A stretch of 64,000 nucleotides of DNA. It comes from Paenibacillus guangzhouensis. Lineage in GTDB: Bacteria > Bacillota > Bacilli > Paenibacillales > Paenibacillaceae. The first letter of the stretch is position 1. The number at the start of each line of letters is the position of its first letter. The translations under genes were made by a program, and so were the position numbers. Positions 42,645 to 51,317 of the stretch are shown here, in pieces. The stretch covers positions 5,615,501 through 5,679,500 of the forward strand of contig NZ_CP045293.1 in assembly GCF_009363075.1 (NCBI RefSeq), read 5' to 3'. The notes beneath the pieces were generated by a model. That model was not told the origin of the DNA and did not search any database. It saw nothing but the letters and a program-made list of their open reading frames with translations.

Positions 42645-43376
42645 ATGAAAATTGTACTTATCCGCCATGGGCAGAGCGTATGGAATGTAGAGAATCGGTT
42701 TACAGGTTGGACTGATGTGGATCTATCCGAGAATGGTCTGAATGAGGCGCGGGAAGCCGGGCAGATCTTGAAGAAGCATGGGTATGTATTCGATGTGGCG
42801 TATACGTCTGTGCTTAAGCGGGCGATTCGTACGTTATGGATCGTGCTGCATGAGATGGATTTAATGTGGATTCCTGTACATAAATCATGGATGCTGAACG
42901 AACGGCATTACGGTGCACTGCAAGGGCTGAACAAAGCAGAGACAGCGAAGCAATATGGTGAGGAGCAAGTCATGAAGTGGCGTCGATCCGTGGAAATTCG
43001 GCCTCCTGCGTTAGATAAGCAGGATGAGCGGTATGAAGCTTCGAATCCGAAATATAAAGCCTTAGCCGAAGGGGAATTTCCACTAACGGAAAACTTGGAG
43101 GATACGGAACGTCGGGTGCTGCACTATTGGACGGAAGAGATCGCGCCTGCCATTCGCAAGGGAGAGAAGGTCATTATCTCGGCGCATGGCAACACGCTGC
43201 GGGCGCTGGTGCAATATCTGGACGATATTCCGGCGGATGGGATCGTGGATCTCAACATTCCGACAGGGGTACCCCTCGTGTATGAGCTTGATGAAGATTT
43301 GAAGCCGATCCGGCACTATTATCTCGATATGGATGGTGAAGTGGCGGATGGCGTAATTCCAAAGCATATGGGATAG
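42645..43376 (+). CDS. gpmA: 2,3-bisphosphoglycerate-dependent phosphoglycerate mutase
   Basis: A 243-residue glycolytic enzyme interconverting 3- and 2-phosphoglycerate. It carries the phosphohistidine motif [11 protein letters not shown] at residues 4-14, [16 protein letters not shown] around 80-95, and the second active-site histidine in [17 protein letters not shown]. Length and motifs match the family fully. GpmA coexists in some Bacillales with the cofactor-independent enzyme. A strong terminator follows. Confidence 0.95.
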   Translation: MKIVLIRHGQSVWNVENRFTGWTDVDLSENGLNEAREAGQILKKHGYVFDVAYTSVLKRAIRTLWIVLHEMDLMWIPVHKSWMLNERHYGALQGLNKAETAKQYGEEQVMKWRRSVEIRPPALDKQDERYEASNPKYKALAEGEFPLTENLEDTERRVLHYWTEEIAPAIRKGEKVIISAHGNTLRALVQYLDDIPADGIVDLNIPTGVPLVYELDEDLKPIRHYYLDMDGEVADGVIPKHMG

Positions 43377-43400
43377 ATTGAATAGCTGTTGTGAACATAG

Positions 43401-43438
43401 ACGAAGACCCCTCGAACGGAGGGGTCTTCGTGTGTTTT
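43401..43438 (+). terminator. Terminator after gpmA
   Basis: Stem ACGAAGACCCCTC / GAGGGGTCTTCGT with loop GAACG, then GTGTTTT. Confidence 0.9.
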
Positions 43439-43475
43439 GCGGCTTACGATCAGCCGCAGTGCAGTCCATTTGGCA

Positions 43476-44252
43476 CTAGAACGGTATCCGTTCTTCCGAG
43501 TGTATCGCATAGCCGTGTTCTGCGGCCCAGACATGTAGACCATGCCAGAAGGTCTCACAGACGGCAATCAGCTGCTCCGAATCGGCTAGATTGCCGGACA
43601 TGACGAGTTCGGCAACGGCATCGTAGCCCGCTGGCCGATCCGGCAGGGATACGGCTTCAGACAAGACCATGGCGCCGGTGGAATAGAGCTTCCGGTGATG
43701 TAATCCAATCAGCATCGCACCGTACTGCGCGAACTGCATGGTGAGATACGGTAGGTATGTGCGCGGACCATGGTGCGCAATGTTGCGAAGCTTCCCCGCG
43801 AATTCCATCATCTCCCCGACGAGAATGCCCTCGACGGCTTCTTGGTACGCGGAAGCATCCGGCGACTGAGCGGTTTGTCTCAGGGCGACGAAGAAGTTCT
43901 CGGGGTCATAGAGGGCCTTCGCGTGATGGTACGGCCCATGGGTCAGCGACCATTCGCCTTCGATGTCGTAAGCCTCGCTGTGCAGCACGTCTTCGCTCAC
44001 GACGTTCACTTCGGCTTTCCAAGGGCCTGCAGACCATTCATGGCTGAATCGAACCTTCTCCTCAGAACGTCGTAATACGCAGAACATCTCAATATCAGAA
44101 TAAGGCCCGTCGGTGCCGCGAGACAGCGATCCGTATAGCCCGATGGCCAGAAGCCTCTCGCGATACGTGTCATGCAATCGGTCAGCCATTTCGTGCGCTA
44201 ATATCATTCGGTCCTCGTGGGACATGGTTTGTGGTCCATTCATCAAGTTCAT
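43476..44252 (-). CDS. ANT(4')-like aminoglycoside nucleotidyltransferase homologue
   Basis: A 258-residue protein that aligns end to end with Gram-positive kanamycin nucleotidyltransferase ANT(4')-I. The start MNGPQTMSHEDRM, catalytic block GLYGSLSRGTDGPYSDIEM (the two Asp/Glu metal ligands present), FSHEWSAGPWKAEVN, GAMLIGLHHRKLYST and the ending RIPF are all recognisable. The known enzyme adds AMP from ATP to the 4'-OH of aminoglycosides. Many substitutions separate it from the plasmid-borne gene, so it may be a chromosomal ancestor or have another substrate. ATG at 44252 lies 9 bases after AAAGGAG. No mobile element is adjacent. Confidence 0.85.
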   Translation of the reverse strand: MNLMNGPQTMSHEDRMILAHEMADRLHDTYRERLLAIGLYGSLSRGTDGPYSDIEMFCVLRRSEEKVRFSHEWSAGPWKAEVNVVSEDVLHSEAYDIEGEWSLTHGPYHHAKALYDPENFFVALRQTAQSPDASAYQEAVEGILVGEMMEFAGKLRNIAHHGPRTYLPYLTMQFAQYGAMLIGLHHRKLYSTGAMVLSEAVSLPDRPAGYDAVAELVMSGNLADSEQLIAVCETFWHGLHVWAAEHGYAIHSEERIPF

Positions 44253-44429
44253 CGTGTGCATCTCCTTTAATATCGTTATAGGCGGATTGCTGTAGTGTGA
44301 ACTTGTGTATGGTGGACCACGCGCTTAACGGGGGATTTTATCTCGAAGCAAGATCCTCATATCCGGTTCCTCCTAATATGCTATATTATAGAAATTTTAC
44401 CCAATCCATGGATTCGAAGTCAAATGAAT

Positions 44430-44462
44430 AAGCCTTCGACACCTAACAGGGATCGAAGGCTT
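44430..44462 (-). terminator. Terminator of second siderophore locus
   Basis: Stem AAGCCTTCGA / TCGAAGGCTT with a 13-base loop, directly after the permease stop codon; the T tail on the minus strand is short. Confidence 0.7.
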
Positions 44463-44468
44463 TATGAA

Positions 44469-45476
44469 TTAACGTTTGAGCAGTAAATAGATGAAATACG
44501 GAGCGCCGATCATGGCGACCATAATTCCCGCAGGAATCCCGTCCGGTCCTATGATCTGGCGGCCGATCGTATCGGCCAGCAAAAGCAGCCACCCGCCCGT
44601 GAAGATGGCGATCGGAATGAACAGCTGGTTCCGCGGTCCGACGAGCGCCTTCGCGATATGCGGCGCCATCAATCCGATGAAGGCGATGCCGCCGGTCACG
44701 GATACGGCCGACGCCGCGAGCGCTACAGCGACGAGGAGCAGGATGAGTCGCTCCTTGTTGATCGAGACGCCGACGCCAATCGTCACCGGTTCATTCATGG
44801 CGAGCAGGTTCAATCGGTTCGCCCGGTAGAGCGTGAACGGCGCGAGGATGGCGATCCAAGGGAGAATCGCCAAGACGAACGGCCAATCGGTTCCCCAGAT
44901 GTTCCCCGCGAGCCATTTGGAGATGAAATCGACCTTGGAGCGTTCGGCGGACGAGATCAACACGATCATGATGCCCGACAGCGCCATGGAGAACCCGACC
45001 CCGGTGAGGACGAGCTTCACTGGCTGTAATCCGGTGTTTTTGTTATAAGCGAATACATAGATGAGAAGGGCCGTGATGACCGCTCCGATAAAAGCGATGA
45101 TCGGCAGCATGTAGACGAAATTGCTTGCATCGATCGGGAAGAACAGGAAGAAGACGGCGATTCCGACGCCGGCCCCAGAGTTGATTCCGATGATGCCCGG
45201 ATCTGCGAGATCATTGCGTGTAATCCCTTGAAGAATGGAACCCGACAACGCGAGCGCCATCCCGGCCAGTAGGGTGATGACAATACGCGGCAAGCGTATC
45301 GAGAAGAGCACGAAATTCTCCTTGAAGGTCCCTTGCCCGAGAATCGTAGGCAGAAGCCGGTCGTAAGACAATTTCGAATACCCTAGTCCCATGCTAATAA
45401 TGACGGTAAGTATAATGAGTGCGAACAAACTAAGTAGAATAAGCCGCTGCTTGCGGATCAGTGCAGGTTGAATCAT
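44469..45476 (-). CDS. FecCD-family siderophore permease (FeuC-like)
   Basis: A 335-residue BtuC/FecD-type permease: SIRLPRIVITLLAGMALALSGS, ILQGITRNDLADPGIIGINSG (with the Feu-type DLADPG variant) and GIAFIGLMAPHIAKALVGP. It overlaps the preceding permease gene by 4 bases. It is the last gene of the locus; no ATPase gene follows, and the next feature is a terminator. Confidence 0.92.
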   Translation of the reverse strand: MIQPALIRKQRLILLSLFALIILTVIISMGLGYSKLSYDRLLPTILGQGTFKENFVLFSIRLPRIVITLLAGMALALSGSILQGITRNDLADPGIIGINSGAGVGIAVFFLFFPIDASNFVYMLPIIAFIGAVITALLIYVFAYNKNTGLQPVKLVLTGVGFSMALSGIMIVLISSAERSKVDFISKWLAGNIWGTDWPFVLAILPWIAILAPFTLYRANRLNLLAMNEPVTIGVGVSINKERLILLLVAVALAASAVSVTGGIAFIGLMAPHIAKALVGPRNQLFIPIAIFTGGWLLLLADTIGRQIIGPDGIPAGIMVAMIGAPYFIYLLLKR

Positions 45477-46480
45477 GAGAAATGCTTCCCTCCTTTACGC
45501 ACGATGTAGAGGAAGAATGGCAAGCCGAGCATGGCGACGATTGCCGCGACCGGCGTCTCATAAGGCGCGTTGATGGTACGTCCAAGCGTATCGGCGAACA
45601 GCATGAATGCGGCGCCGGTAATCGCGGACATCGGAATGGAATACCGGTAGTCGGTGCCGACGAAGCCGCGCACGATATGCGGAATCATCAACCCGATGAA
45701 CGTCATGTTGCCGACGAGTGCCACGGAGGCGCCGGCGAGAAGTACCGTAGCGAAGATGAGCAGCATCTTTAGCTTCTGGATCTTCTGTCCTAAGCCCATC
45801 GCGACCTCTTCGCTGAGGCTTAGGATGGTCAGCTGCTTGGATAGCGCCATTGCGATCAACAGCCCGGCGATAATGAATGGTACGATGACCTGGAGCTGAT
45901 CCCAGGACGCCCCGATCAATCCGCCGGCAGTCCACATAGATACGTCTTTGGAAATTTTGAAATAGATGCCGATGCCTTCCGCAATCGCATACAAGAAGGC
46001 CGAGATGGCCGTTCCGGCGAGCACGATCCGAAGCGGCGAGAAACCGCCTTTCTTCACCGTACCGATGCCGAAGACAAGGATGGATCCAAGTGCTGCTCCT
46101 ATGAAGCAAGCAATCATGATATAGAAATAATTCGCACCCGGAATGAAGGCGAGCGTAATCGCCAGCGCTGCATTGGCGCCTGCGGTCAACCCGAGCAGGC
46201 CGGGATCGGCCAGTGGGTTGCGCGTCATGCCCTGCATCATCGCGCCGGAGACGGCAAGCGCCGCTCCGACGAAGATGGCTGCAACTTCACGAGGTAAGCG
46301 AATTTCACGAATCAACGATATTTTATCTCCCGTAGCGTCTGGCGAGGTCAGCGCGAGCCACACATCCTTGATAGATGTGTCGGCTGCTCCGAATACCATC
46401 GCGACCATGAACATCGCTACGAACAGGAGAATTCCTGCGATCAGTTTGTAGACGAATGGGATGGAACGTCGATTCGTCAT
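45473..46480 (-). CDS. FecCD-family siderophore permease (FeuB-like)
   Basis: A 335-residue BtuC/FecD-type permease: REIRLPREVAAIFVGAALAVSGA, MMQGMTRNPLADPGLLGLTAG and MTFIGLMIPHIVRGFVGTDYR. It starts 4 bases after the binding-protein gene stop codon and overlaps the next permease by 4 bases. Its partner is the product of 44469. Confidence 0.92.
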   Translation of the reverse strand: MTNRRSIPFVYKLIAGILLFVAMFMVAMVFGAADTSIKDVWLALTSPDATGDKISLIREIRLPREVAAIFVGAALAVSGAMMQGMTRNPLADPGLLGLTAGANAALAITLAFIPGANYFYIMIACFIGAALGSILVFGIGTVKKGGFSPLRIVLAGTAISAFLYAIAEGIGIYFKISKDVSMWTAGGLIGASWDQLQVIVPFIIAGLLIAMALSKQLTILSLSEEVAMGLGQKIQKLKMLLIFATVLLAGASVALVGNMTFIGLMIPHIVRGFVGTDYRYSIPMSAITGAAFMLFADTLGRTINAPYETPVAAIVAMLGLPFFLYIVRKGGKHFS

Positions 46481-46484
46481 CGGC

Positions 46485-47420
46485 TTAGTTTCCTAGAAAT
46501 TTCTCGATAAAGAATTCAAGTTGGAAATCAAGTGTCAGTGGGTCATTGAAGTAGAACGATTTGGCATCCGTTTCGTAGACACGATTGTTTTTCACCGCAG
46601 GGACGTTTTTGTACGTATTGGTGTTTTGGAACGAATTGTCGGTATCGCTGCTCTTGCTGAAAATGATGTAGTCGCCGGCGAACTCTGGCAATACTTCGGC
46701 AGACAAGGCGTAATAGCCAGGCGCCATCGCCATTTCCTTCACTTTCTCAGGCATTTTCAATTTCATCTCTTGGTAGAGGATCTCCGTACCGCGCCCCCAG
46801 TGATCACCGAAGACATAGAGCTGCTTGTCGAAATTCTCAATGACGGACACGGTAGCATTCTCGCCGATTTTTGCTTTGATGTCAGCACCAGCTTTAGCAG
46901 CGCGCTGTTTGAAATCATCGACCCAAGCTTGCGCCTCTTTCTCTTTGTTCAGCAGCTTACCAATTTCGATATGCTGCGTTAAGTAGTCTAATTTTCCGTA
47001 AGTATACGTAACGGTAGGAGCGATTTCTTTTAATTTATCCGCGTTCTTAATCGTGGTCAGTCCGATGATCAGATCCGGATCGAGCTCAATGATCTTCTCG
47101 AGATTCTCATCCGATACTTCCTGGACGTCTTTCAATTTATCCTGGAACTTCGGATTCATCTTCGACCAGGAATCGACGCCGACGAGATGAACGCCAAGCG
47201 ACATCACGTTGCCAGCATACGTCGAGAGGACGACGACGCGTTCCGGATGGCTAGGAACCTCGATCGGACCAGCCTCGGATTGGTACGTGAAGGTTGCATG
47301 TTGTTCTGTCTTCGCCGGTTCTTTCGCAGCGGACTCATCCGCTGGCTTGGCTGCTTGGCTGTTGCATGCGCTCATCAAGATGAGGAGTACAGCAAGGGCG
47401 GGGAGCAATAGTTTTTTCAT
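46485..47420 (-). CDS. FeuA-like siderophore-binding lipoprotein
   Basis: A 311-residue binding protein. The lipobox ILMSAC lies near residues 14-19. The two lobes begin HPERVVVLSTYAGNVMSLGVHLVGVDSW and AGDYIIFSKSSDTDNSF; the overall pattern is that of FeuA, the binding protein for bacillibactin-type catecholates in Bacillus (substrate is inferred). The start at 47420 (MKKLLLP) follows AAAGGAG by about 11 bases. Its promoter is followed by a perfect Fur box. Confidence 0.9.
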   Translation of the reverse strand: MKKLLLPALAVLLILMSACNSQAAKPADESAAKEPAKTEQHATFTYQSEAGPIEVPSHPERVVVLSTYAGNVMSLGVHLVGVDSWSKMNPKFQDKLKDVQEVSDENLEKIIELDPDLIIGLTTIKNADKLKEIAPTVTYTYGKLDYLTQHIEIGKLLNKEKEAQAWVDDFKQRAAKAGADIKAKIGENATVSVIENFDKQLYVFGDHWGRGTEILYQEMKLKMPEKVKEMAMAPGYYALSAEVLPEFAGDYIIFSKSSDTDNSFQNTNTYKNVPAVKNNRVYETDAKSFYFNDPLTLDFQLEFFIEKFLGN

Positions 47421-47481
47421 GTTCTGTTCTTCTCCTTTAAGCAAAGTATGGTTATATGCTGTTTAATCTTTCATTTACAAT

Positions 47482-47496
47482 TGATAATGATTATCA
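47482..47496. promoter_or_regulatory. Fur box 3
   Basis: TGATAATGATTATCA, identical to Fur box 1. It lies about 17 bases downstream of the minus-strand -10 element, so it would block early transcription of the second siderophore locus. Confidence 0.92.
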
Positions 47497-47512
47497 CTAT
47501 CGATCTTTTAAT

Positions 47513-47541
47513 AAGATAGCCGTATTCACGCCTATTGTCAA
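47513..47541 (-). promoter_or_regulatory. SigA promoter of second siderophore locus
   Basis: On the minus strand TTGACA (47541-47536) and TATCTT (47518-47513) with a 17-base spacer. Confidence 0.8.
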
Positions 47542-47628
47542 CAAATTTTATATATATTTTCGCGGATCAATATGGTACGAATAGATATACTAACTGGATT
47601 ATGGAAAAGAAAGGAGAAAGTGATTGTA

Positions 47629-49668
47629 ATGGAGTTCGTCATCCCTCTATTAGCCTTGATCGGTGTCATCGTGGTGGCAACGGTCTTGAATAAGAAGTTC
47701 CCTCGTATCCCTCTCGCCTTATTTCAAATTCTGCTCGGTGCGATGGTGTCTTGGCTGCCCTTCATTCCGATTACGCTGGAGTTCGAACCGGAAGTGTTCA
47801 TGGTCTGCCTCATCGCGCCGCTGCTGTTCGGAGATGCCCGCGCGACGTCGCGCAAGGAGCTGTGGGACTTCCGAAAGCCGATCCTGTACATGGCTTTGGG
47901 CTTGGTGTTGATTACGGTGCTTGGTCTCGGTTACGTGATCCATTTGCTCATTCCGTCGATGCCGCTCGCCGCGGCCTTTGCACTCGCGGCGGTGCTATCG
48001 CCGACAGATGCGGTGGCCGTGAAGTCGATTACGCAGGGACTTCCGCTGCCTTCAAGCTTAATGCCCATCTTAGAGGGGGAGTCGCTGCTGAATGACGCGG
48101 CGGGCATCGTGAGCTTCAAGGTCGCGCTCGCTGTCGTATTGACGGGGGTATTCTCCGTGCAGTCGGCGACATTCAACTTTATCATCGTCTCGTTGGGCGG
48201 AATTTTGGCGGGACTGATCTGCGGGTTCTTATTCGTCAAATTAAGGCTGTCCCTCCGGCAGAACGGGTTCGAAGAGGTGAACTCACTCGTTGCGATACAG
48301 TTCATTACGCCTTTCGTCATCTTCATTATTGCTGAGGAATTGGCGGTCTCCGGCATTCTGGCGGTTGTCGCTGCGGGGATTATTCATGGGATCGAGCGGG
48401 ACAGGCTTCAACAGACGTCCACGAAGATTCAGATGACTTCGAGTACGACATGGTCCGTATTGAGTTATCTCTTTAATGGCTTCGTATTCGTGCTGCTGGG
48501 TTTCTTGCTGCCAGAAGTCGTGCGAGGGCTGCTCGAGAGCCAGGAAATCTCGATAGCTGTCGTGCTCGGGTTCACGCTGCTTATTAGCGTCGGGCTATTC
48601 TTGATCCGCTATATCTGGGTGTATGCGCTGTATCGCAATTTCGTCGCTATCGAAGGGCATGAGCCGCATGGTGAAGCCGATAACGTCTCCAGAGGCAGAT
48701 ATGCGTTGTTGACCGCCACCTGCGGGATCCATGGAACGATTACGCTTGCGACGGCGATGTCGATTCCATTCTTGTTGTCGAACGGTTCGTTGTTCCCTTA
48801 TCGGAACACGATCCTATTTATCTCCGCGGGCGTCATTCTGCTTAGCTTGCTCTTCGCCACGATTGTGCTGCCCCTCTTGCTGCGGCACGCGGCCGAGCAG
48901 GAAGTAGAGGAGAAGGACTTCATGTCGATGCAGGAAGCGACGCAATATATTCTGCAGCGGACGATCCAGCTCTTGGATGCCGAATCAGACAATGATCATA
49001 AACGAGCGACCTTCCGGGTCATTCGCGAACTGGAAGAGCAGCGGCGGATGATGGAGGAAGGCAAGGCGTCGAAGCTATCGAGCAGCGTCCTGCGCAAACT
49101 TCAGGAGATCGGCCGCGAAGCCGAGATGAAGAAGCTGACGCAGATGATCGAACAGGGAGAAGTGTCACCGCAACTGATGACGCATTATCCGGTCATCAAC
49201 GAGCCGCAAGAGCTCTATACCGTACGGTCGAATCTACGTCGCATATGGTTCCGCTACAAGATGTATTGGATGAAGAAAAAATTGAAGAAGCTTAGCGGGG
49301 CGCAGCTGCCGCCTAAAATGGCTTCGCGAACGAAGGAACTCACGGCGTTCGTCGAGGAGATGCATCGCGTGAAAGGGGAGCTGCGACAAGCGGCGATTCA
49401 AGCGATCAAGCAGCATATGACGCCGGATAATCACTATGAAGCCCTCTTTATGATTCAATATTACGCACGGAAGCAGCAATCATCGCTTAGTGAGGAAGAA
49501 GAAGCGAACTTCATGGATATGGTCGGTGAAGTGCGGCTGCGGAGCATTCAATTGAAGCGGGATTTGGTACAGAATTTAGAAGAATCAGAACAAATTACGG
49601 CAGCAACGCGGCTAAAACTGCTGCAGAATATGAATTATGAAGAGATGCTGCTGCTCGATCCGGCGTAA
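47629..49668 (+). CDS. CPA1-type Na+(K+)/H+ antiporter (NhaK/YvgP-like)
   Basis: A 679-residue protein. Residues 1-420 form about 12 membrane helices of the CPA1 family, with VLSPTDAVAVKSITQG and the catalytic-type motif LEGESLLNDAAGIVSFKVAL (N-D-A pair), and CGIHGTITLATAMSIPF. The ~240-residue cytoplasmic tail is helical and charged (QEATQYILQRTIQLL, EELEEQRRMMEEGK). Length matches B. subtilis NhaK, which exchanges monovalent cations for protons. The ATG at 47629 follows AAAGGAG by about 12 bases. Confidence 0.9.
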   Translation: MEFVIPLLALIGVIVVATVLNKKFPRIPLALFQILLGAMVSWLPFIPITLEFEPEVFMVCLIAPLLFGDARATSRKELWDFRKPILYMALGLVLITVLGLGYVIHLLIPSMPLAAAFALAAVLSPTDAVAVKSITQGLPLPSSLMPILEGESLLNDAAGIVSFKVALAVVLTGVFSVQSATFNFIIVSLGGILAGLICGFLFVKLRLSLRQNGFEEVNSLVAIQFITPFVIFIIAEELAVSGILAVVAAGIIHGIERDRLQQTSTKIQMTSSTTWSVLSYLFNGFVFVLLGFLLPEVVRGLLESQEISIAVVLGFTLLISVGLFLIRYIWVYALYRNFVAIEGHEPHGEADNVSRGRYALLTATCGIHGTITLATAMSIPFLLSNGSLFPYRNTILFISAGVILLSLLFATIVLPLLLRHAAEQEVEEKDFMSMQEATQYILQRTIQLLDAESDNDHKRATFRVIRELEEQRRMMEEGKASKLSSSVLRKLQEIGREAEMKKLTQMIEQGEVSPQLMTHYPVINEPQELYTVRSNLRRIWFRYKMYWMKKKLKKLSGAQLPPKMASRTKELTAFVEEMHRVKGELRQAAIQAIKQHMTPDNHYEALFMIQYYARKQQSSLSEEEEANFMDMVGEVRLRSIQLKRDLVQNLEESEQITAATRLKLLQNMNYEEMLLLDPA

Positions 49669-49685
49669 GGTAAGCAGGCAGCAGC

Positions 49686-49734
49686 AAAAGAGCCATTCCA
49701 TGGCTGGTGGATAACCAGTTGGAATGGCTCTTTT
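49686..49734. terminator. Bidirectional terminator
   Basis: 15-bp perfect stem AAAAGAGCCATTCCA / TGGAATGGCTCTTTT with an inner hairpin, between the convergent antiporter and thrC genes. Confidence 0.95.
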
Positions 49735-49757
49735 ATGATGTCCTAAGCGTTGATCGA

Positions 49758-51146
49758 TTAGAAGAACTTCACGAGTTGATCTTTGATTGCTTCGTTTGTT
49801 CCGCTGACAACCGTGCGGATTTGCGGTTTGTTGAACAAGGCCTGAATCTGTGCAGGATATTCCTGAGCGATCTCACGAAGGCGGATAGATTCGTCGAACT
49901 TCGCCGGATGCGCTGTGGAGAGAATGATGGTCACATCGTCCGCTGTCGCCAGCTTGTCTGCTGCCGCTGCGCCGCATGCTGTATGCGGATCCATCAGGTA
50001 GTCGTACTTCGCATAGTAGTCGCTCAATGTGTCGAGGCATTCTTCGTTCGACACGCTGTACGCGGAGAAATCGGACTGCACGTGGCTAAGCGTATCCGCA
50101 TCGACGGCGATGCGCCCTTCGGCTTTGAACTCAGCCATGAGCGTGGATACAACGTCACTATTCCCATTATTCAAGTAGTAGAGGTAACGCTCGAAGTTGC
50201 TCGCCACTTGGATATCCATTGAAGGGCTGTACGTACCGCGGAATTCGCCTGGTTGGTACAAGCCTTCACTTACGAAGCGCTCGAGAATGTTGTTCGCATT
50301 CGTCGCCAAGATGAGCTTATGAATCGGCAATCCCATTTGCTGCGCAAGGTAACCAGCGAAGATATCGCCGAAGTTGCCTGTCGGCACGCTGAAGCTGATC
50401 TTACGGTCAACGCCTTGCTTCGCCAATTGGAAGTAAGCATAGAAATAGTACACCGTCTGAGCCAGAATCCGCGCAATGTTGATGGAGTTGATCGCGCGCA
50501 AATGGTACTCATGCTTGAAGTCCACGTCGGCGAACAGCTCCTTGATAATGCGCTGGCAATCATCGAAAGTGCCTTCCACGGCTAGATTCAAGACGTTGGC
50601 ATCGTCAACGGTCGTCATTTGCAGGGCTTGTACCTCACTGACCTTCTGGTGCGGATGTAGGATACAGATGCGGATGCCTTCTTTGCCGCGTACCCCTTCG
50701 ATGGCCGAAGCGCCCGTATCCCCTGAAGTTGCACCGAGGATATGGATAATCGAATTGGTTTTTTTGGATACATAGGAATAGAGGTTACCGAGGAATTGCA
50801 GTGCGACATCTTTGAATGCAAAGGTCGGGCCATGGAACAACTCCAGGATATAGCGTTGGTCGTCCAGCTTATGGACCGGTGTCACTTCGTCATGACGGAA
50901 GGTGCCGTAGCTGTCATCCACCAACTTCTTCAGATCGGCTCTTGGAATCTCATCGTTCACGAACAAGGAGAACACTTCGAGCGCAAGTTCGGGATAGGTG
51001 AGCTCTTGCCATTGACGCAGCGTCTCTTCAGATAATTGCGGCAGGTGTTCAGGGACGAGCAGTCCACCGTCATTTGCCAGTCCCATCAGGATAGCGTCGA
51101 TGAACCCGATCGGGGCGACTTGCCCCCGTGTGCTGATATACTTCAT
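49758..51146 (-). CDS. thrC: Threonine synthase
   Basis: A 462-residue PLP enzyme converting O-phosphohomoserine to threonine. It starts with the family opening KYISTRGQVAPIGFIDAILMGLANDGGLLVP. The PLP lysine lies in FHGPTFAFKDVALQ near residue 110, the phosphate loop in GATSGDTGASAIEG, and NSINIARILAQTVYYFYAY follows. The length fits the long (E. coli/yeast-like) class rather than the ~350-residue class usual in Bacillus. GAGGAGATTAAAT precedes the ATG. It is monocistronic here, apart from other threonine genes. Confidence 0.95.
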   Translation of the reverse strand: MKYISTRGQVAPIGFIDAILMGLANDGGLLVPEHLPQLSEETLRQWQELTYPELALEVFSLFVNDEIPRADLKKLVDDSYGTFRHDEVTPVHKLDDQRYILELFHGPTFAFKDVALQFLGNLYSYVSKKTNSIIHILGATSGDTGASAIEGVRGKEGIRICILHPHQKVSEVQALQMTTVDDANVLNLAVEGTFDDCQRIIKELFADVDFKHEYHLRAINSINIARILAQTVYYFYAYFQLAKQGVDRKISFSVPTGNFGDIFAGYLAQQMGLPIHKLILATNANNILERFVSEGLYQPGEFRGTYSPSMDIQVASNFERYLYYLNNGNSDVVSTLMAEFKAEGRIAVDADTLSHVQSDFSAYSVSNEECLDTLSDYYAKYDYLMDPHTACGAAAADKLATADDVTIILSTAHPAKFDESIRLREIAQEYPAQIQALFNKPQIRTVVSGTNEAIKDQLVKFF

Positions 51147-51317
51147 ATTTAATCTCCTCGTTAAATAAAATTACATCCATTGTACATGATCTCTCTGTCG
51201 AGGTCGATATGGAAGTTGAAGTCGGCTCAAACGTTGAAATCTACCGCTCGAACTGGTTAAATGAGGGATAAGTGTGAAATGGAAATTGAATTGGATAAGG
51301 AGAAGTGACGTACAGCC

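Noticed and set aside
43757-44075. Plus-strand frames opposite the nucleotidyltransferase
   Set aside because: Antisense shadows; the minus-strand protein matches a known family along its full length.
43476-44252. Calling this gene a confirmed kanamycin resistance gene
   Set aside because: Similarity is clear but substitutions are many and there is no mobile context, so only homology is claimed.
51147-51317. Purine riboswitch before adenine deaminase
   Set aside because: I looked for the purine aptamer core (TATA...GGTTT and CCG...) and a terminator hairpin in the 170-base gap and found neither.
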